A DNA stretch of 64,000 bases from Nitzschia sp. pyKryTriq1 (lineage: Eukaryota > Bacillariophyta > Bacillariophyceae > Bacillariales > Bacillariaceae): the NCBI GenBank assembly GCA_956465555.1, contig OY101127.1, positions 310,001 through 374,000 on the forward strand, given 5' to 3'. Below, in pieces: positions 10,814 through 22,134 of this stretch. Both the position numbers and the translations under genes were made by a program. Numbering within the stretch: the first letter of the stretch is position 1; every line of letters starts with the position of its first letter. The notes beneath the pieces were generated by a model, which saw only the letters and a program-made list of their open reading frames with translations, made no database searches and was not told where the DNA came from.

Positions 10814-12178
10814 TCAAAGTGGATTTGATTGGGAACCTTTCCTTTTCCGCGTCTCTTGGTAGGCCTTTACGGTAGACGAAAATGTTTGGCTAGCCAATTC
10901 ATAATGATGCCATCGAATATCGGCCATGGTCTTCCAGTCATTCGGGGGTTGTTGAGACGCATAGAAAAAGATCGTTGCTTCGAGCCAAGTCATGGGCAGC
11001 AACAATTGCGATTCAAGGCGAAGGAGCTCTAAATCATATTTTCGTCGTCGGGACATGTTCGACGTCTCCAATACTGATAATGTATACGAGTAGTAGTTTT
11101 GAAGGAAATAGTCTTGATTGGTAGAGGAGTGAGGGGTCGGAGTGCTCGTGCGAAAGAATTTCGCCAGGTCAAAGGCACGGTAGTGGGAACCAGCTGTCTC
11201 CAAATCAATAAATCGAATTGATGGAGCAGCGCGCTCCTCTTTCTCATTATGAAATTTCATATGCATTACATTGGATGGTTTGAAATCACCATGGCCGACT
11301 GATACCACGGGCAACTGTAGACCCTCGAGTTGTGAGCGCTGGAGCTGGACTTTGTTTCGAAGGACGGTCCGAGCGGGAGCATCCGGAATTCGTTCTAAAA
11401 GTACATCGATCGAGTCCCAAAGCATGTTAGCCGAACCACTTGGCGATAAGTTATTCGAGGGGAGCGAGAGGCTGTGTAATCGGGCCAGCGACCGCGCCAC
11501 ATTTGCGAGAATAGGCTTGGTCAGCGTTGTGCTATTAGCTTTGTTCCCTTTCTGCAGTGGTGAATGCACAATCTTCTCTGTCAACGCGACCCCATTTTCA
11601 AGCCATGCCATGAAGAGTGCTTTTTCAGAGGAGCCATAGACTTGAGGTCCAATCCCTAGGTCGCCCAGAAGATTATCAATCGACCCCACGGGTCGCATCC
11701 CGGAGAGCGCCATTCGCTTCTGAGCCAACTCGGAATATAGTTTGAGAATCCCTATTGTCCTCGTGTTGGTCGTACTTGCTATTGTATCTCGAACCAAATA
11801 TAAGGAATTGCAAAATCCCAAATTCCCACCCTCCTGGTCTGAAAGGGGGTGTAGCTGAATTTTGTCTGGGCAATGAGACGCCGCCTTTTCACCTTGATCA
11901 TTCCGCACCCTGTTCTCGATCCACTCCCAGCATTCCAGTGGCACTGCTTGTCTCGAAGAGCAAGCTTCATTATTTTCTTCAAGTTTAGATGCCAATTGAA
12001 ATTGAAACAGTATTCTGGGATCCGAGAACTTATTGGGGGTGCGGTGCAAGGAGGGTCCACCAAGGAATGAGAATGCCACCGGCAGCATCAGCCGCCCTGG
12101 TGGGAAGAAGAAGATCCAACACCCGACTACAAGTGGTATCGGCGACCGACGAGGAGCCTTCTTAGATTTATATCTCAT
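10814..12178 (-). CDS. Choline/ethanolamine-kinase or APH-like phosphotransferase
   Basis: 454 residues. The catalytic loop GHGDFKPSNVM (His296-Asp298, Asn303) is Brenner's HxDxxxxN motif of the APH/choline kinase superfamily. FIDLETAGSHYRAFDLAKFF (metal-binding Asp325 and the conserved 'YRAFDLA.FF' tail) is closest in wording to choline/ethanolamine kinases, where 'EYA.YNYRAFDIANHF' is usual. An upstream Lys in GILKLYSE (about residue 146) may bind ATP. The first 45 residues hold a hydrophobic stretch and MLPVAFSF, so a secretory or plastid presequence is possible. The substrate is uncertain: choline, ethanolamine or another small alcohol or amine. The gene converges with the two-TM protein gene. 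Confidence 0.72.
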   Translation of the reverse strand: MRYKSKKAPRRSPIPLVVGCWIFFFPPGRLMLPVAFSFLGGPSLHRTPNKFSDPRILFQFQLASKLEENNEACSSRQAVPLECWEWIENRVRNDQGEKAASHCPDKIQLHPLSDQEGGNLGFCNSLYLVRDTIASTTNTRTIGILKLYSELAQKRMALSGMRPVGSIDNLLGDLGIGPQVYGSSEKALFMAWLENGVALTEKIVHSPLQKGNKANSTTLTKPILANVARSLARLHSLSLPSNNLSPSGSANMLWDSIDVLLERIPDAPARTVLRNKVQLQRSQLEGLQLPVVSVGHGDFKPSNVMHMKFHNEKEERAAPSIRFIDLETAGSHYRAFDLAKFFRTSTPTPHSSTNQDYFLQNYYSYTLSVLETSNMSRRRKYDLELLRLESQLLLPMTWLEATIFFYASQQPPNDWKTMADIRWHHYELASQTFSSTVKAYQETRKRKGSQSNPL

Positions 12179-13112
12179 ATCTCATTCAAACTTAGTCTCT
12201 TCTTCTACATGATAGTATACGAGTAGACTAGCTATCGTACTATTGTACAGTGATAAGATTGATTCTTCTAACAGAAGAAGACAATACAAACAATTGAATA
12301 TTAGCCAGAGCTGTTTTCTCTGTGCTGCTGGAATCATTTTGCGGTCTGTCCGTTTCGCCGTTTGTTCCGCACGGACACGATGTCTCGGTATGGGCTAAAT
12401 AACAGAGTAGGCGGTGTGCCGGAATGAACTCGTGATTTACGGCGCGAATGCGGCCTTACTATGCTCATGGTTGCACTACAAAACTGATGGGATGGACTCA
12501 CTCGCCCTATTTATTCCCGAGTCCAACCCATGACTCAACGATGACGTCGAACCAAATGACCGTTACTTTTCAAATTCCAACGATCGACGAAACCCTATTC
12601 GTTTCACTACTACTGTTTCATCAATTACTCCTTTTCACCATAACTTCTATTAGTTGTCAACTATCACTACATCTTCTGACCCCTTCAATCCCAAAATTTT
12701 CCCCGTGCATGGGCGGCGCATGCCGGTAATATACCGGTACTGGTACGGTGCGGAGAACATGGTCTACTGTGCCGGTACCGGTAGGGGAGACTGCGTTTAC
12801 AGTAAGATACCGGATATGGTCAAACCGGCTGAAGGACCGACGACTGACGTTTTTCCCATACTTCCCACTTGCTACAGTAGTCTACGCAGTAGCTTGACAC
12901 GCACATTATCACGACGTCAACGCGCGGTCGTCACATCATACCATACCTGGTACCGCCACCCCTCATCGCACCATGCCATTCACCATTTGCTTCTTCTTGC
13001 ATCATCCCTCGTTTTCTGTGATGGGTGATGATCTGCCGGTCTGCTGTAGTATTTACTCTGTATGAGGCGGTGCCACTTTGTTACTAACTCAGCTATCCAT
13101 CTTCAACGCAGA
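12179..13112. other. Divergent promoter spacer with a small GTAC block
   Basis: Lies between the kinase gene (leftward) and tyrS (rightward), so it should carry both promoters. GTAC and TACCGGTA strings cluster at about 12725-12790. Short frames here (for example 12448-12729) have no protein-like pattern. No core promoter element was assigned. Confidence 0.4.
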
Positions 13113-14636
13113 ATGAAGTTTAGCATGTCGGCGGTTCTGGTAGCTCTTGCTCTTCGGGCAAGCGCTGTAGCGGCCTTTTCACCTGCCACCACAAGGTTGG
13201 CTCGGCAGCAAACGCAACTGCAGCACCAGGTCTCCTCGTCATCTTTCCTACATCAGACTCGTCTTATTTCCCGGCTCGCAGCATCGACAAAAACGGAGCC
13301 TCCGGCTGCCCCCGGTACTTTGGAAGAGGAGGAAGAAGATTCGTCTATTTACGCGGTGCAGGCCGAAGCCCTCGAAAAATTGGAATCTGAATTTTTGAAG
13401 ACCATGCGAGATCGAGGATTCTTGCACCAATGTACTAATATTCAAGAATTGGATGCCCGATTGAGCGAAGGGACACCCCAGGCCGCTTATCTGGGTTTTG
13501 ATGCGACTGCTGATTCGCTCCATGTTGGTAGCTTGCTTCAAATCATGATCTTGCGCCATCTTCAAAAATCCGGACATCGTCCGATTGTCTTGATTGGAGG
13601 AGGAACCTCCAAGGTGGGGGATCCAACAGGAAAGGATGAATCTCGCAAACTCTTGACTGAAGAAGATATCCAACGCAACATGGAAGGAATCTCCAAGGTC
13701 TTTGATAAATTCTTGCAAATTGGCGGCGACAATCCTACCGATGCAATCATGGTCAACAACGATGACTGGCTCAGCAGTCTAAAATATCTGGAATTCTTGA
13801 GGGAATACGGAACACAATTTACCATCAATCGCATGTTGAGTTTTGAATCTGTCAAGCAGCGTCTGACTCGAGAGGCACCATTTAGCTTTTTAGAGTTCAA
13901 TTACATGATTCTTCAAGCCTATGACTTTTTGGAGTTGTACCGTCGTCATAACACCATTTTGCAGCTGGGTGGAAGCGATCAATGGGGAAATATGGTATCT
14001 GGTACTGAATTGGGACGACGCTGTGAAGGAGCTCAATTATTTGCTTTAACTGCTCCTCTCATTACCAAGAGTGATGGAACCAAAATGGGAAAGACAGCTG
14101 GTGGAGCGATTTGGTTGAATGCCGACAAGTTGTCCGAATACGACTATTGGCAGTTCTGGAGGAACACTTCCGATGAAGATGTCATTCGTTTCCTCAAGTT
14201 GTTTACGGAACTCGACCTAGAAGAAATTGCCCAATTGGAACAGTTGACGGGGTCGGATATCAATAACGCCAAGATCGTACTTGCGGATCAAGCTACAGCC
14301 ATGTTGCATGGGCGTGAATGTTTGCCCCAAATTCACGAGACAATCCAAAATATGTTCAAGGGAGCTGGAGAGTCCACCGATGGCCTTCCTCGGATGTTCG
14401 TTTCGGCTGCCGATTTGGAAGGAGACGGAAAGCGATTGGCAGATTTGTTTATGGATCTGGGCCTGGCCACCAGCAAGAAGGAAGCACGGCGACTCATCGC
14501 GGGAGGTGGTGCCAAGATGGGCGAGGACAAGATTGAAGATGAAATGGCATCATTGACAATGGCTGATATGGACGGAAAGACAGAAATAGTCTTGCGGGCC
14601 GGCAAAAAGAGAGCTGGTGTGGTGGAGCTTCAATAA
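13113..14636 (+). CDS. tyrS: Tyrosyl-tRNA synthetase, bacterial/organellar type
   Basis: 507 residues from the Met at 13113. An in-frame Met at 13062 would add 17 residues, but the 13113 start puts a signal-peptide-like segment first: MKFSMSAVLVALALRASAVAAFSP, with the Ala-Phe context expected of diatom plastid presequences. The core has the class I HIGH-like motif (LHVGSL), GGGTSKVGDPTGKDESRK, LQLGGSDQWGN for tyrosine binding, and the KMSKS-like KMGKT. The C-terminus carries an S4-type RNA-binding segment (LADLFMDLGLATSKKEARRLI). It charges tRNA-Tyr in plastid and possibly mitochondrion. The stop is 34 bp from that of the converging MYND-SET gene. An eukaryotic cytosolic TyrRS would differ in sequence. 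Confidence 0.93.
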   Translation: MKFSMSAVLVALALRASAVAAFSPATTRLARQQTQLQHQVSSSSFLHQTRLISRLAASTKTEPPAAPGTLEEEEEDSSIYAVQAEALEKLESEFLKTMRDRGFLHQCTNIQELDARLSEGTPQAAYLGFDATADSLHVGSLLQIMILRHLQKSGHRPIVLIGGGTSKVGDPTGKDESRKLLTEEDIQRNMEGISKVFDKFLQIGGDNPTDAIMVNNDDWLSSLKYLEFLREYGTQFTINRMLSFESVKQRLTREAPFSFLEFNYMILQAYDFLELYRRHNTILQLGGSDQWGNMVSGTELGRRCEGAQLFALTAPLITKSDGTKMGKTAGGAIWLNADKLSEYDYWQFWRNTSDEDVIRFLKLFTELDLEEIAQLEQLTGSDINNAKIVLADQATAMLHGRECLPQIHETIQNMFKGAGESTDGLPRMFVSAADLEGDGKRLADLFMDLGLATSKKEARRLIAGGGAKMGEDKIEDEMASLTMADMDGKTEIVLRAGKKRAGVVELQ

Positions 14637-14669
14637 ATAAAAGACTATTTTATGAAACTGTGCAAGTTG

Positions 14670-16313
14670 TTAAATACGAGTAGGAGTAGCATCCGTTTGA
14701 AGTTTGCTGTTGAGTAGCTGTACCATTTCACTAGTCGGTCCTTGACTAATGGTAAGGTTCACTTTCGCCCAACGATACATGTCGGTAGCACGTTCTGTCT
14801 GTCCACACGCTTCGTAGAGATCCCCCAAGGTGAAGAGTTGGAGCCCCAACAACGAGTGGTTGGGCGTTTTCGCCAAAGCTACGCACAAAACCGCAACAAT
14901 ATGGCGACAATCCTCCAAGGCCTTTTCCGGTTGTTGGGCTACAATCCAAGTGGAAAGCCTCTGACAACGAACTTGATAAAGCCCCAAAGCAAAATAAGGT
15001 ATGCTGGAAGAATCTGTCTTCTTCTCGAGCAACATAACGGCCTTGGACAACAAATCCAATTCTCGTTCCAAGTCCTCATTTGCCGTGACAAGATTGGCCT
15101 GTTGCTGCAGCATACGGACTTGCTGAATGACATGGATATTCAGAGAGGAAGACGATGCTGCTGCTGGTTGGAGCAATTCGTCGACAGGTACTTTCACGAC
15201 GCCGAGTTGCTGTTCGACTCCGCCAAGCCGAACCCCCAGTGGATTGATTTTTTCCAAAACGTACTCTACCAAGTCGCTGGCATCCCAATCGATATAGTCC
15301 ATTGGCAGTGGAACCACATCTAGTGCAGATTGGCAACGTTGACAATCACATGCAAATTCATAAATCTCCCGAAGTCGTTCTTGCCGGGTATGGGTCGGAG
15401 CCACTAGCTCGATGTAGGAATGGGTGAGTTCTCCCCCCTTGGAAATGGCGCGGGCCGCCACAATTTCCAATACACCGCCTTTGGTGGTATATCTCAAGAG
15501 ACAATTGGGAGCACATGAATGGTTTAGTAAAGCCCCTAGTGGATAGACACCCCCTCCGACCAATCGAACCATGTCATCTACCATCCCAAAGTTGTTGACT
15601 CTAAATCGTCTAAGAATACTCTCCAGGTGTTGCTGTAACACAGAACTACCACCACCAACTTCGACTCCCATCCTGTGCAAGGTTTTGTTCTGCCTCATCA
15701 GTACCTGAACTGCCAATTGGAGGTTCTGCCGTTCCTCGGGGTCCAACCGAGTCGTCGACTGCTGCAACTGTTGAAAATGCCGACTGGAACAGACACAAAC
15801 ATTAGTGTCAGTAAGCCGACAAGAATGATGCAAAAGCTCATCATTCTTGACTTCTTGCAGAGCCATTGCCACGTGGGTTCGAATCAGCAGCCTTGCATTT
15901 CGTTGACACTGTTTGTTTCCCACCAGCAGTGTGCTGGCTTCTCGACATTCGATACGATGAAGTGGAAAATCTTTGACTTGACAGTCGCGAGAACAGTACC
16001 AGGCGTGTCGACACTTTCCACATCGGGAGAGCTTGATGGTCGGCGTTCTTCTTGTTTGAAAGCAGGCTCCACATCGTTCTTTCGGCTCGTCGACGACAAA
16101 GGCCAACGGGGCATTCCGTGCCAACACCTCGCCCGCCGCCACTGCTCGTCTAGCAAACGCGCGACGATCTTGTTCCTTGTTCTTGCCGAGGGTGATGGTC
16201 CGAGCTTGGATGAGCAGCGAGGAAGAGCAAGCGTTGGGGATGGAAAGGCAGCATGCAATATCTTCTTTACTTTTGTCGTTCCATACAATATTATGGTTCA
16301 TGGGAGATGCCAT
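14670..16313 (-). CDS. SMYD-like MYND-zinc-finger SET-domain lysine methyltransferase
   Basis: 547 residues. A MYND zinc finger lies at residues 81-123 (CGACF ... CGKCRHAWYCSRDCQ ... HRIEC), inserted in a split SET domain as in SMYD proteins. The catalytic SET part is at about 255-300: LGALLNHSCAPNC (the NHSC box) and ISKGGELTHSYIE (the 'GEel..sYi' motif). The post-SET zinc cysteines follow in FACDCQRCQ. A C-terminal helical region of about 150 residues resembles the TPR-like domain of SMYD2/3. It should transfer methyl groups from SAM to lysines of histone or non-histone proteins in nucleus or cytosol. The gene is convergent with tyrS. An acidic substrate-binding groove cannot be judged by eye. 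Confidence 0.88.
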   Translation of the reverse strand: MASPMNHNIVWNDKSKEDIACCLSIPNACSSSLLIQARTITLGKNKEQDRRAFARRAVAAGEVLARNAPLAFVVDEPKERCGACFQTRRTPTIKLSRCGKCRHAWYCSRDCQVKDFPLHRIECREASTLLVGNKQCQRNARLLIRTHVAMALQEVKNDELLHHSCRLTDTNVCVCSSRHFQQLQQSTTRLDPEERQNLQLAVQVLMRQNKTLHRMGVEVGGGSSVLQQHLESILRRFRVNNFGMVDDMVRLVGGGVYPLGALLNHSCAPNCLLRYTTKGGVLEIVAARAISKGGELTHSYIELVAPTHTRQERLREIYEFACDCQRCQSALDVVPLPMDYIDWDASDLVEYVLEKINPLGVRLGGVEQQLGVVKVPVDELLQPAAASSSSLNIHVIQQVRMLQQQANLVTANEDLERELDLLSKAVMLLEKKTDSSSIPYFALGLYQVRCQRLSTWIVAQQPEKALEDCRHIVAVLCVALAKTPNHSLLGLQLFTLGDLYEACGQTERATDMYRWAKVNLTISQGPTSEMVQLLNSKLQTDATPTRI

Positions 16314-16884
16314 GAGAGATATTAGACATTAGACATTAGACGACCAGGTCAAGTTACGTGGAGGGACGAGGTCACTGGGCACCTGGCTGGGGTGCAGGTT
16401 GTGGGTGTGGATGGAGATGGAATACTTGTACTGGAAATGTGCTGCGGGGATGGGGGGGGGCGGAAAGGGGAGGTTGGTATGGTGGAATAAATAATAGTTG
16501 AAGATATGGTTGAGTGTGGTATATGTCGAGTCAGATCTCGAACCACGATCAGTTTTAGCAAAAGAGAGAGACGAAAGGATAGTTTCGTCGAGTCAAGTTA
16601 GTCAACTGCTAGTGTTATCGATCCCCGCCAGACCTACTGGGGTACAGAAGAAGTCCCCGACAGAAGGAAGAGGAGAGAGGAGCCAGAGATATTTCTCATC
16701 AAGGTGTGCTGTACATTCGAAATCTCATCGTACAGGTATGTCTGCAGCAATAGGGTACGAGTACGTAATGTATGAGTACCAGTAACTGGTACAGGAGCAA
16801 ACAAAACTATCAGCACTTCTGCCCAAAGAGACACGCACAAACAGTTTTTCCATTGATATAGCAATATTAGCTCCTAAGACCATA
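16314..16884. other. Spacer upstream of the SMYD-like gene
   Basis: A G-rich run (ATGGGGGGGGGCGG) sits near 16455 and GTAC strings at about 16745-16800. The 3' end of the p300/CBP gene lies just to the right. The tandem 'TTAGACATTAGACATTAGACG' repeat at 16321-16342 lies only a few bases upstream of the SMYD-like start codon. No gene is recognised. Confidence 0.4.
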
Positions 16885-19800
16885 TTATCTACCAACTCCT
16901 CGGTAAACTCGGTTCATTTCCTGGCGGCGACGATCGTCCATGGCCTGCTGCTGCTTCTTCAGCTGTCGGACACGTTCTCGAATGGCCATGCAGTTTGGAA
17001 CGGGGCAAGGGGTGGCCTTGCATTGACGAGCGTGGATCTGAAGCAAGGCCCAAATGCGCTTGCAAACGTTGCAGCCTCCCGTGGCCTTTTGTTGGCACTG
17101 CGCTCCGTGCTTCAGGAGACCCTTCATTTTCGTACAATTGGCCGACGGGCACTTGGGAGAGGTGCACGTCGCGGCGTGCAAAAGTAGAGTCATGTGAAGT
17201 TGGATGCTACGTTGGCGTTCCTTCCGTTGCGCCTCGGTCAGCTCTTGCTGCTGTCCCGCGACTGGAATTGGTTTCAGCTGGTGTGGATGCCTGATGGCCT
17301 TGGGATTCTGAACGCACTCTTGGCATTGGTCAAAATCGGCGCAGGTGGGACAGTGGAATCGATAGCCCGACAAAATCTCCCTCGAACATGTTGTGCACTG
17401 CTGAACAAACTTAGGGGCGTCTCGATTGTGAAGATGCCACAGGACCATCATGGACGAGTGTTTTGCACGTCGCAAATAGTCGAATTGGTAGTGGTTTCCT
17501 TGACAAAGATTCAAAAATGCCTGACGATTGTTCAGGAATTCGCAATCCAATTCTTCCGCATCATCGTCGATAACCTTGACTCTACGCCCCTTACTATCAG
17601 TGACGTAGATAGCCTTGGCTTCTTCGCCGTCATCTTCCTTCGATTCACCCTCTTTCTGCTTTGGCTCCTCGCTCTCGTCTTCCTTCCTGGAAGAGTCGTC
17701 GACATCATCTCGTCCACGCTTGCGAGCCATGGCAGCAAATTTGCCGGCTCGCTGTTCCATGGGAATAACCTTGACAGCTTGCTTGTCGCTCGAGGGAGCC
17801 TCAGAGGGCACAGGCACAGGTGAACTGCTTCCGTCAGCGGCTGCAGGGGTAGACGGGGCTGGAGCCGGGGCATCGGGTGCGGTGAGGGCGGTGGATGGTT
17901 CCGCGGGCGTAGTTGAAGCTTCCTTTGGAGGCTCGTCCTTCTTCTCCTCGCTCTGCTCTGGGCTTGATTCTTCTTCCTTCTTGTCAACATCCATTGGCTT
18001 GGGGTCAGAGTCGCCTGAGGGTTCAGTGGCAGGGGCAGAGCAGTCAGCTGATGGCTTCTCTTCTTTTTCCTCGGCATTCAAGCCATCGGCCTCCTTCTGC
18101 TCGTCCGGCTTGTTTTCCTTCACTTCGGCATCTTCCGGCGCCTTCAGTTCGTCGGATTCCTCGGGTGGCTTTTCCATGTGATCAGTCTTGTCGTCTGGGA
18201 TGGACTCCTCCGGCTTGGGCTCTTCGGCGGCACTCTCGTCTTTCTCCGACGCGTCCGTTCTAGAATCTTCCGGCTTGGAATCGTCTGGTTTAAATTCCCC
18301 CGGTGTTGGATGCAACGGCTCGGGATTGTCTGGCTTGGAATCTTCTGCCTTGGGAACTTCAGTTGTCTTGGGCTCATCATGCGGCTGGGTCCCCGCTTTT
18401 GGTTCATCCTGTTGCTTGAAATGAACTTCAATCCCATGCTTCTCGCGGTACTCCTGGATCTCCTTCGGAACAACCATGTCCTCTGCCCTAGCGCCTTCCC
18501 ACGCAAGAAAAGCAACAATGAAACTTTCTTTCATGGGCTGAATCGTCTCCCCTAGCTTGACCATAACGTAGTCGCGGCCACCTTCCTCTAAGCTTTTCTG
18601 GTCTTTTCCTGGAGTCAAGATACCACTAGCCTTGAGAGCCTCCTCGTCCAGCCCAGTAGATCGAGTACCGCCGCGGCCGCTCTTCTTTTTTTGCTTCGCC
18701 TTGTCATTCTTTTTCTTCTTCCCTTGTTGGTTCCCCTTCTTTCCGGTTTTCCCTTCTTCGATGTCCTTGATGATATTTTCAACTTCGGCGGGGAAGTAGT
18801 CACCATCCATGTACGGCACCACTGTGGCGTCGTTCTCCTTATTGGAGAAGTACAGGTCGTACATGTTTGTCAACTTCCCAACAATGCCTCGACGTTGACA
18901 TTCGACAAGCATGTCGATGTACCACTGTTTCAAGCGGTCGTCTTTCGGAGTCTTCTGGTCTTCGGGCTTGGCGTACAAAATATAGTCGTCACCCTTGAGA
19001 GGTGGACAAGCCCAGAGATGGGCTGTCGAGAAGCCTCGCTTTCGAACGTAGTCAAGATATGAGATCAAAATTTCATGGTAAATGAACGTTCTCATAGTCC
19101 TTGGTCTCATGTAGTGCACACTATCGAGGTACGAGACATAAACCGTACGACTATTCGGTGCCGGATTCTTCTCGTCGTGCTCGTACACGTACAGGCCAAA
19201 CAAAATGACATCGACGCCGTCAAGATTTTGAAAGACAACAATGCATTTGCATCGGTAGGCGAACTCGTCTGGATAGTTTTTGAACGCGTAACGTTTCTTC
19301 ATCCGCTCCCTGACTTCTAGCTTTTTGTCCATGGACGTCACCTGGCGGATCGTGATGGCACCGCCCATCTCGACTTGCTTTATCGCGTCTTCGAGCGGGA
19401 TGCCTTCTTTCAAAGACTTCTGCTTGGCCTCCTCGGCAAGGTGCTCTTCCATCTTCACACGTACGTGATTCTCGAGGTATTCAGAAAGCTTAGTGCGCTG
19501 GAGATCCTCCGCCATCGGCGTGGTAGAGATTCCTTCAATTTGACCCTTCTTCTTTCGCTCTGCGATAGTGCACCGAGGACACGCGTACTCCGATCGTTGG
19601 TCTTTATTCTGGCGAGTGTTGAAGAGGGCGCAAATCTGGTGAATCCATCTTTCACAACGGTCACATTGCACCCAGCTTTCTTCGTGAACTTCATCGTTTT
19701 TCTTCTTCGTTAGTTGCTCCTTGCGAATGGTAATATCGCCAAGCTCGAGCGTCTTGCCATCCTTCAACTCTTGGAAGCACATGTGGCACCAGTGGTACTG

Positions 19801-22134
19801 GTTGTTGCCTCCAACGTAGTAGTAGCTGTTTCTTCGGATCCGCTTCGACGGGCAATTGAGACCGTTACAATAAAAGACTGGAGGCTCGAACAAGAGCTTC
19901 TCACATCCACAAAGGAGGCACGCCTCTCCGTTCTTTCTCTTTTGATCTTCTTCTATCATGAGCTGTTTCATCATTACCTCATAGTCAGCCGAAAACTTGT
20001 CCTTCATCTCCTTGGCCATGTTATACACAACAGATCCTTCGGGATTGTAGAGCATTGCATTATCGAAGGTCAGATGGACATTGGCCTCAAAGTCTTCGAG
20101 TGAGTGGTAGACACCATTCTCCAGTTTCTTTCGGATCGTTCCGAGGTCCATGGGTTTCTTGACGACTTCGAAGTAATCCGGCAGACCAAGCTCCACGGGA
20201 TCGACCGGGCTGTTGAAAACCCATCCATGCTGATGACTTTGGAGCACCTTCAAGACATCGAGACACGTGGTCTTCAATTTCTGAGGGGCTAATTGCAGCC
20301 CCTTGTTCAGCGACGCGATATGGGTTTCGATTTGATCGATCGAGAAGCAATTGATCAGCGTGTGATCTTCTTGTGGCTTGGGACCGGTGAACTTGGGAGT
20401 GATCATTTGACCGTTCTGGAAGGCGACTCCTGGAGCCGTCTGGATTTGAACTGGTGCAGAACCCGGAACAGCCGGCTTGGCGCCTGGGTGCTGATAGGCG
20501 TAGCCTGGTGCTGCTTGCTGAGGCTGGCCAGGAGCTCCCGGAGGTTGACCCATGGGCTGTCCAGGTTGAGATGGGATCGACTGAGCTTGGTATGGGGGCT
20601 GGGATGCTACCATACCAGGTGCCGTTCGTTGACGTTTGTTGGGAGGTTGGATGGGTGCAGGAAGACTCGGGACCGGCTGAACCTGTTGCGGTGGGAGCGG
20701 GTGCTGTTGAGCTAGCGCTTGACTAGCCAATGGCTGATTTTGCGACTGTTCGACGGCGCGCTGGTGCTGGTGTTTGAGGGCCTGCATCTGCTTTTGCTTC
20801 TCGTGGCTTCGGTGGATGGCTTCTCGAACAGGGCCACACACTGGACATCGAACATCCTTGCACCTATGGTAGTGGCTGAGGACGTAGCGCGAACTGACGC
20901 AGTGGGGGACCAGACACTTCTGATCTTTGCATTCCGCAATGTGCTTCCATAATCGTTTCATACCAGCACAATGGGGTGTAACAGGGCAACGCCCGTCTTC
21001 GTGTTGACACTTTGCTGCATGCCGAAGTAAAAGAAGTCGTTGCTGTTGGTGTCGTAGCACTTGCTGTCGGTCCGAAACTTGACGTCTAGCCCCATTCGGA
21101 GGAGACGAGCCACCCTCGGGTATAGGGGCTTGCATTTGTGCTGGAGCTTGGACCTGCGGCGCTTGTGCTGGCTGCGGCTGATACTGAAACTGCTGCTGCG
21201 GTTGCATAGGAGCAGGTTGCACCGGAGCCTGCGAAGGCTGAACCATTTGTTGCTGTACACCCATGATAGGGTTGATCTCGGCGACATTAACTATCCGTTG
21301 ACCACCTTGCTGCAGGTGTTGCTGCATCGGCTGCTGCTGCTGCTGATGTTGGTGGTGCTGGTGCTGTTGAGGAGGTTGATAGTTCTGTGGGGGTGGCGGA
21401 CGCGGCTGAACAGGTTGTTGCTGGTGGTGCTGCTGATGCGGAGCGATCGGCTGCTGTTGGGGTTGATGTTGCTGCTGTTGCGGCGGGGGTGCTCTGTACT
21501 GGGGCTGCTGATGAGCTTGAGGATGATGCGGGGGCGGCTGCTGTGGTTGTTGCTGCTGTGCTCGTTGAGCCATTTGAGCTTGCTGCATTCGCTTTGTCTT
21601 CATGCCGATGTTGTGGGCCAGTTGCTGGAGACGTTGCTTCAATGTGGTGGCATCGTTGTACTCCTCGAACGACTTGGCCGATCGGTATAGACTCTCTTCT
21701 AATCTCTTCGCCATCTGAGGCAGTTTCTTCAGCCAATCCTGAGGAGCATTCGGCTTTCGTTGTTTCAACAAGTGGACACTAGAGAAGAAAAGGTTAGCAA
21801 CGATCTTCAGCGAAATATACAGCCTGGCATCGTCAACGATCCACAACGCTTACATTTTTGCAATCATCTTTCGACGCTCGTTATAATCCTGGTCACTTTG
21901 CCATCCTCCGTTCAGGCCCTGGTGAGGGAAATGTTGACCCTGCGGCGGCGCTTGAGCTGGTTGCGGCGCAGGTGCCTGGTGTTGCTGGTAGTTTGTATTT
22001 TGAACTTGATGCTGCGGCGCGTATTGTGTATGCTGAACTATTGGGGCGTTCGGCGCCGGGGCAGGCATCACCTGTTGTTGAGGCGGTGGCGCCCCTCCTT
22101 GCGGCTGCATCTGTGGCGGCTGTGGTGCTTGCAT
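16885..22134 (-). CDS. p300/CBP-family histone acetyltransferase (KAT3), two exons
   Basis: Exon 1 (22134-21854) and exon 2 (21778-16885) are joined by a 75-bp GT-AG intron, giving 1724 residues. The upstream in-frame TGA fixes the ATG at 22134. Order: short Gln/Pro-rich head; KIX domain (about 80-155, [18 protein letters not shown] onward; the intron cuts it); long Gln/Pro/His linker; TAZ zinc finger (about 335-415); bromodomain (about 590-695, with [18 protein letters not shown] and YNPEG); RING/PHD-type zinc region (about 710-835); KAT11 HAT domain (about 840-1200, with [30 protein letters not shown] and [13 protein letters not shown]); an acidic PEDSKP-rich insert; ZZ finger (CxxC ... [13 protein letters not shown]); C-terminal TAZ2. 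It acetylates histones as a transcriptional co-activator. The order matches animal and plant homologues. The acidic insert is the least conserved-looking part. Confidence 0.95.

Noticed and set aside
15860-15880. tRNA B-box-like GGGTTCGAATC
   Set aside because: It lies inside the SMYD-like gene and no cloverleaf can be folded around it.
21061-21782. Leu/Arg- and Ala/Val-rich plus frames within the p300/CBP gene
   Set aside because: They are shadows of the Gln/Pro-rich linker; the minus-strand frame has the real zinc-finger, bromo and HAT motifs.
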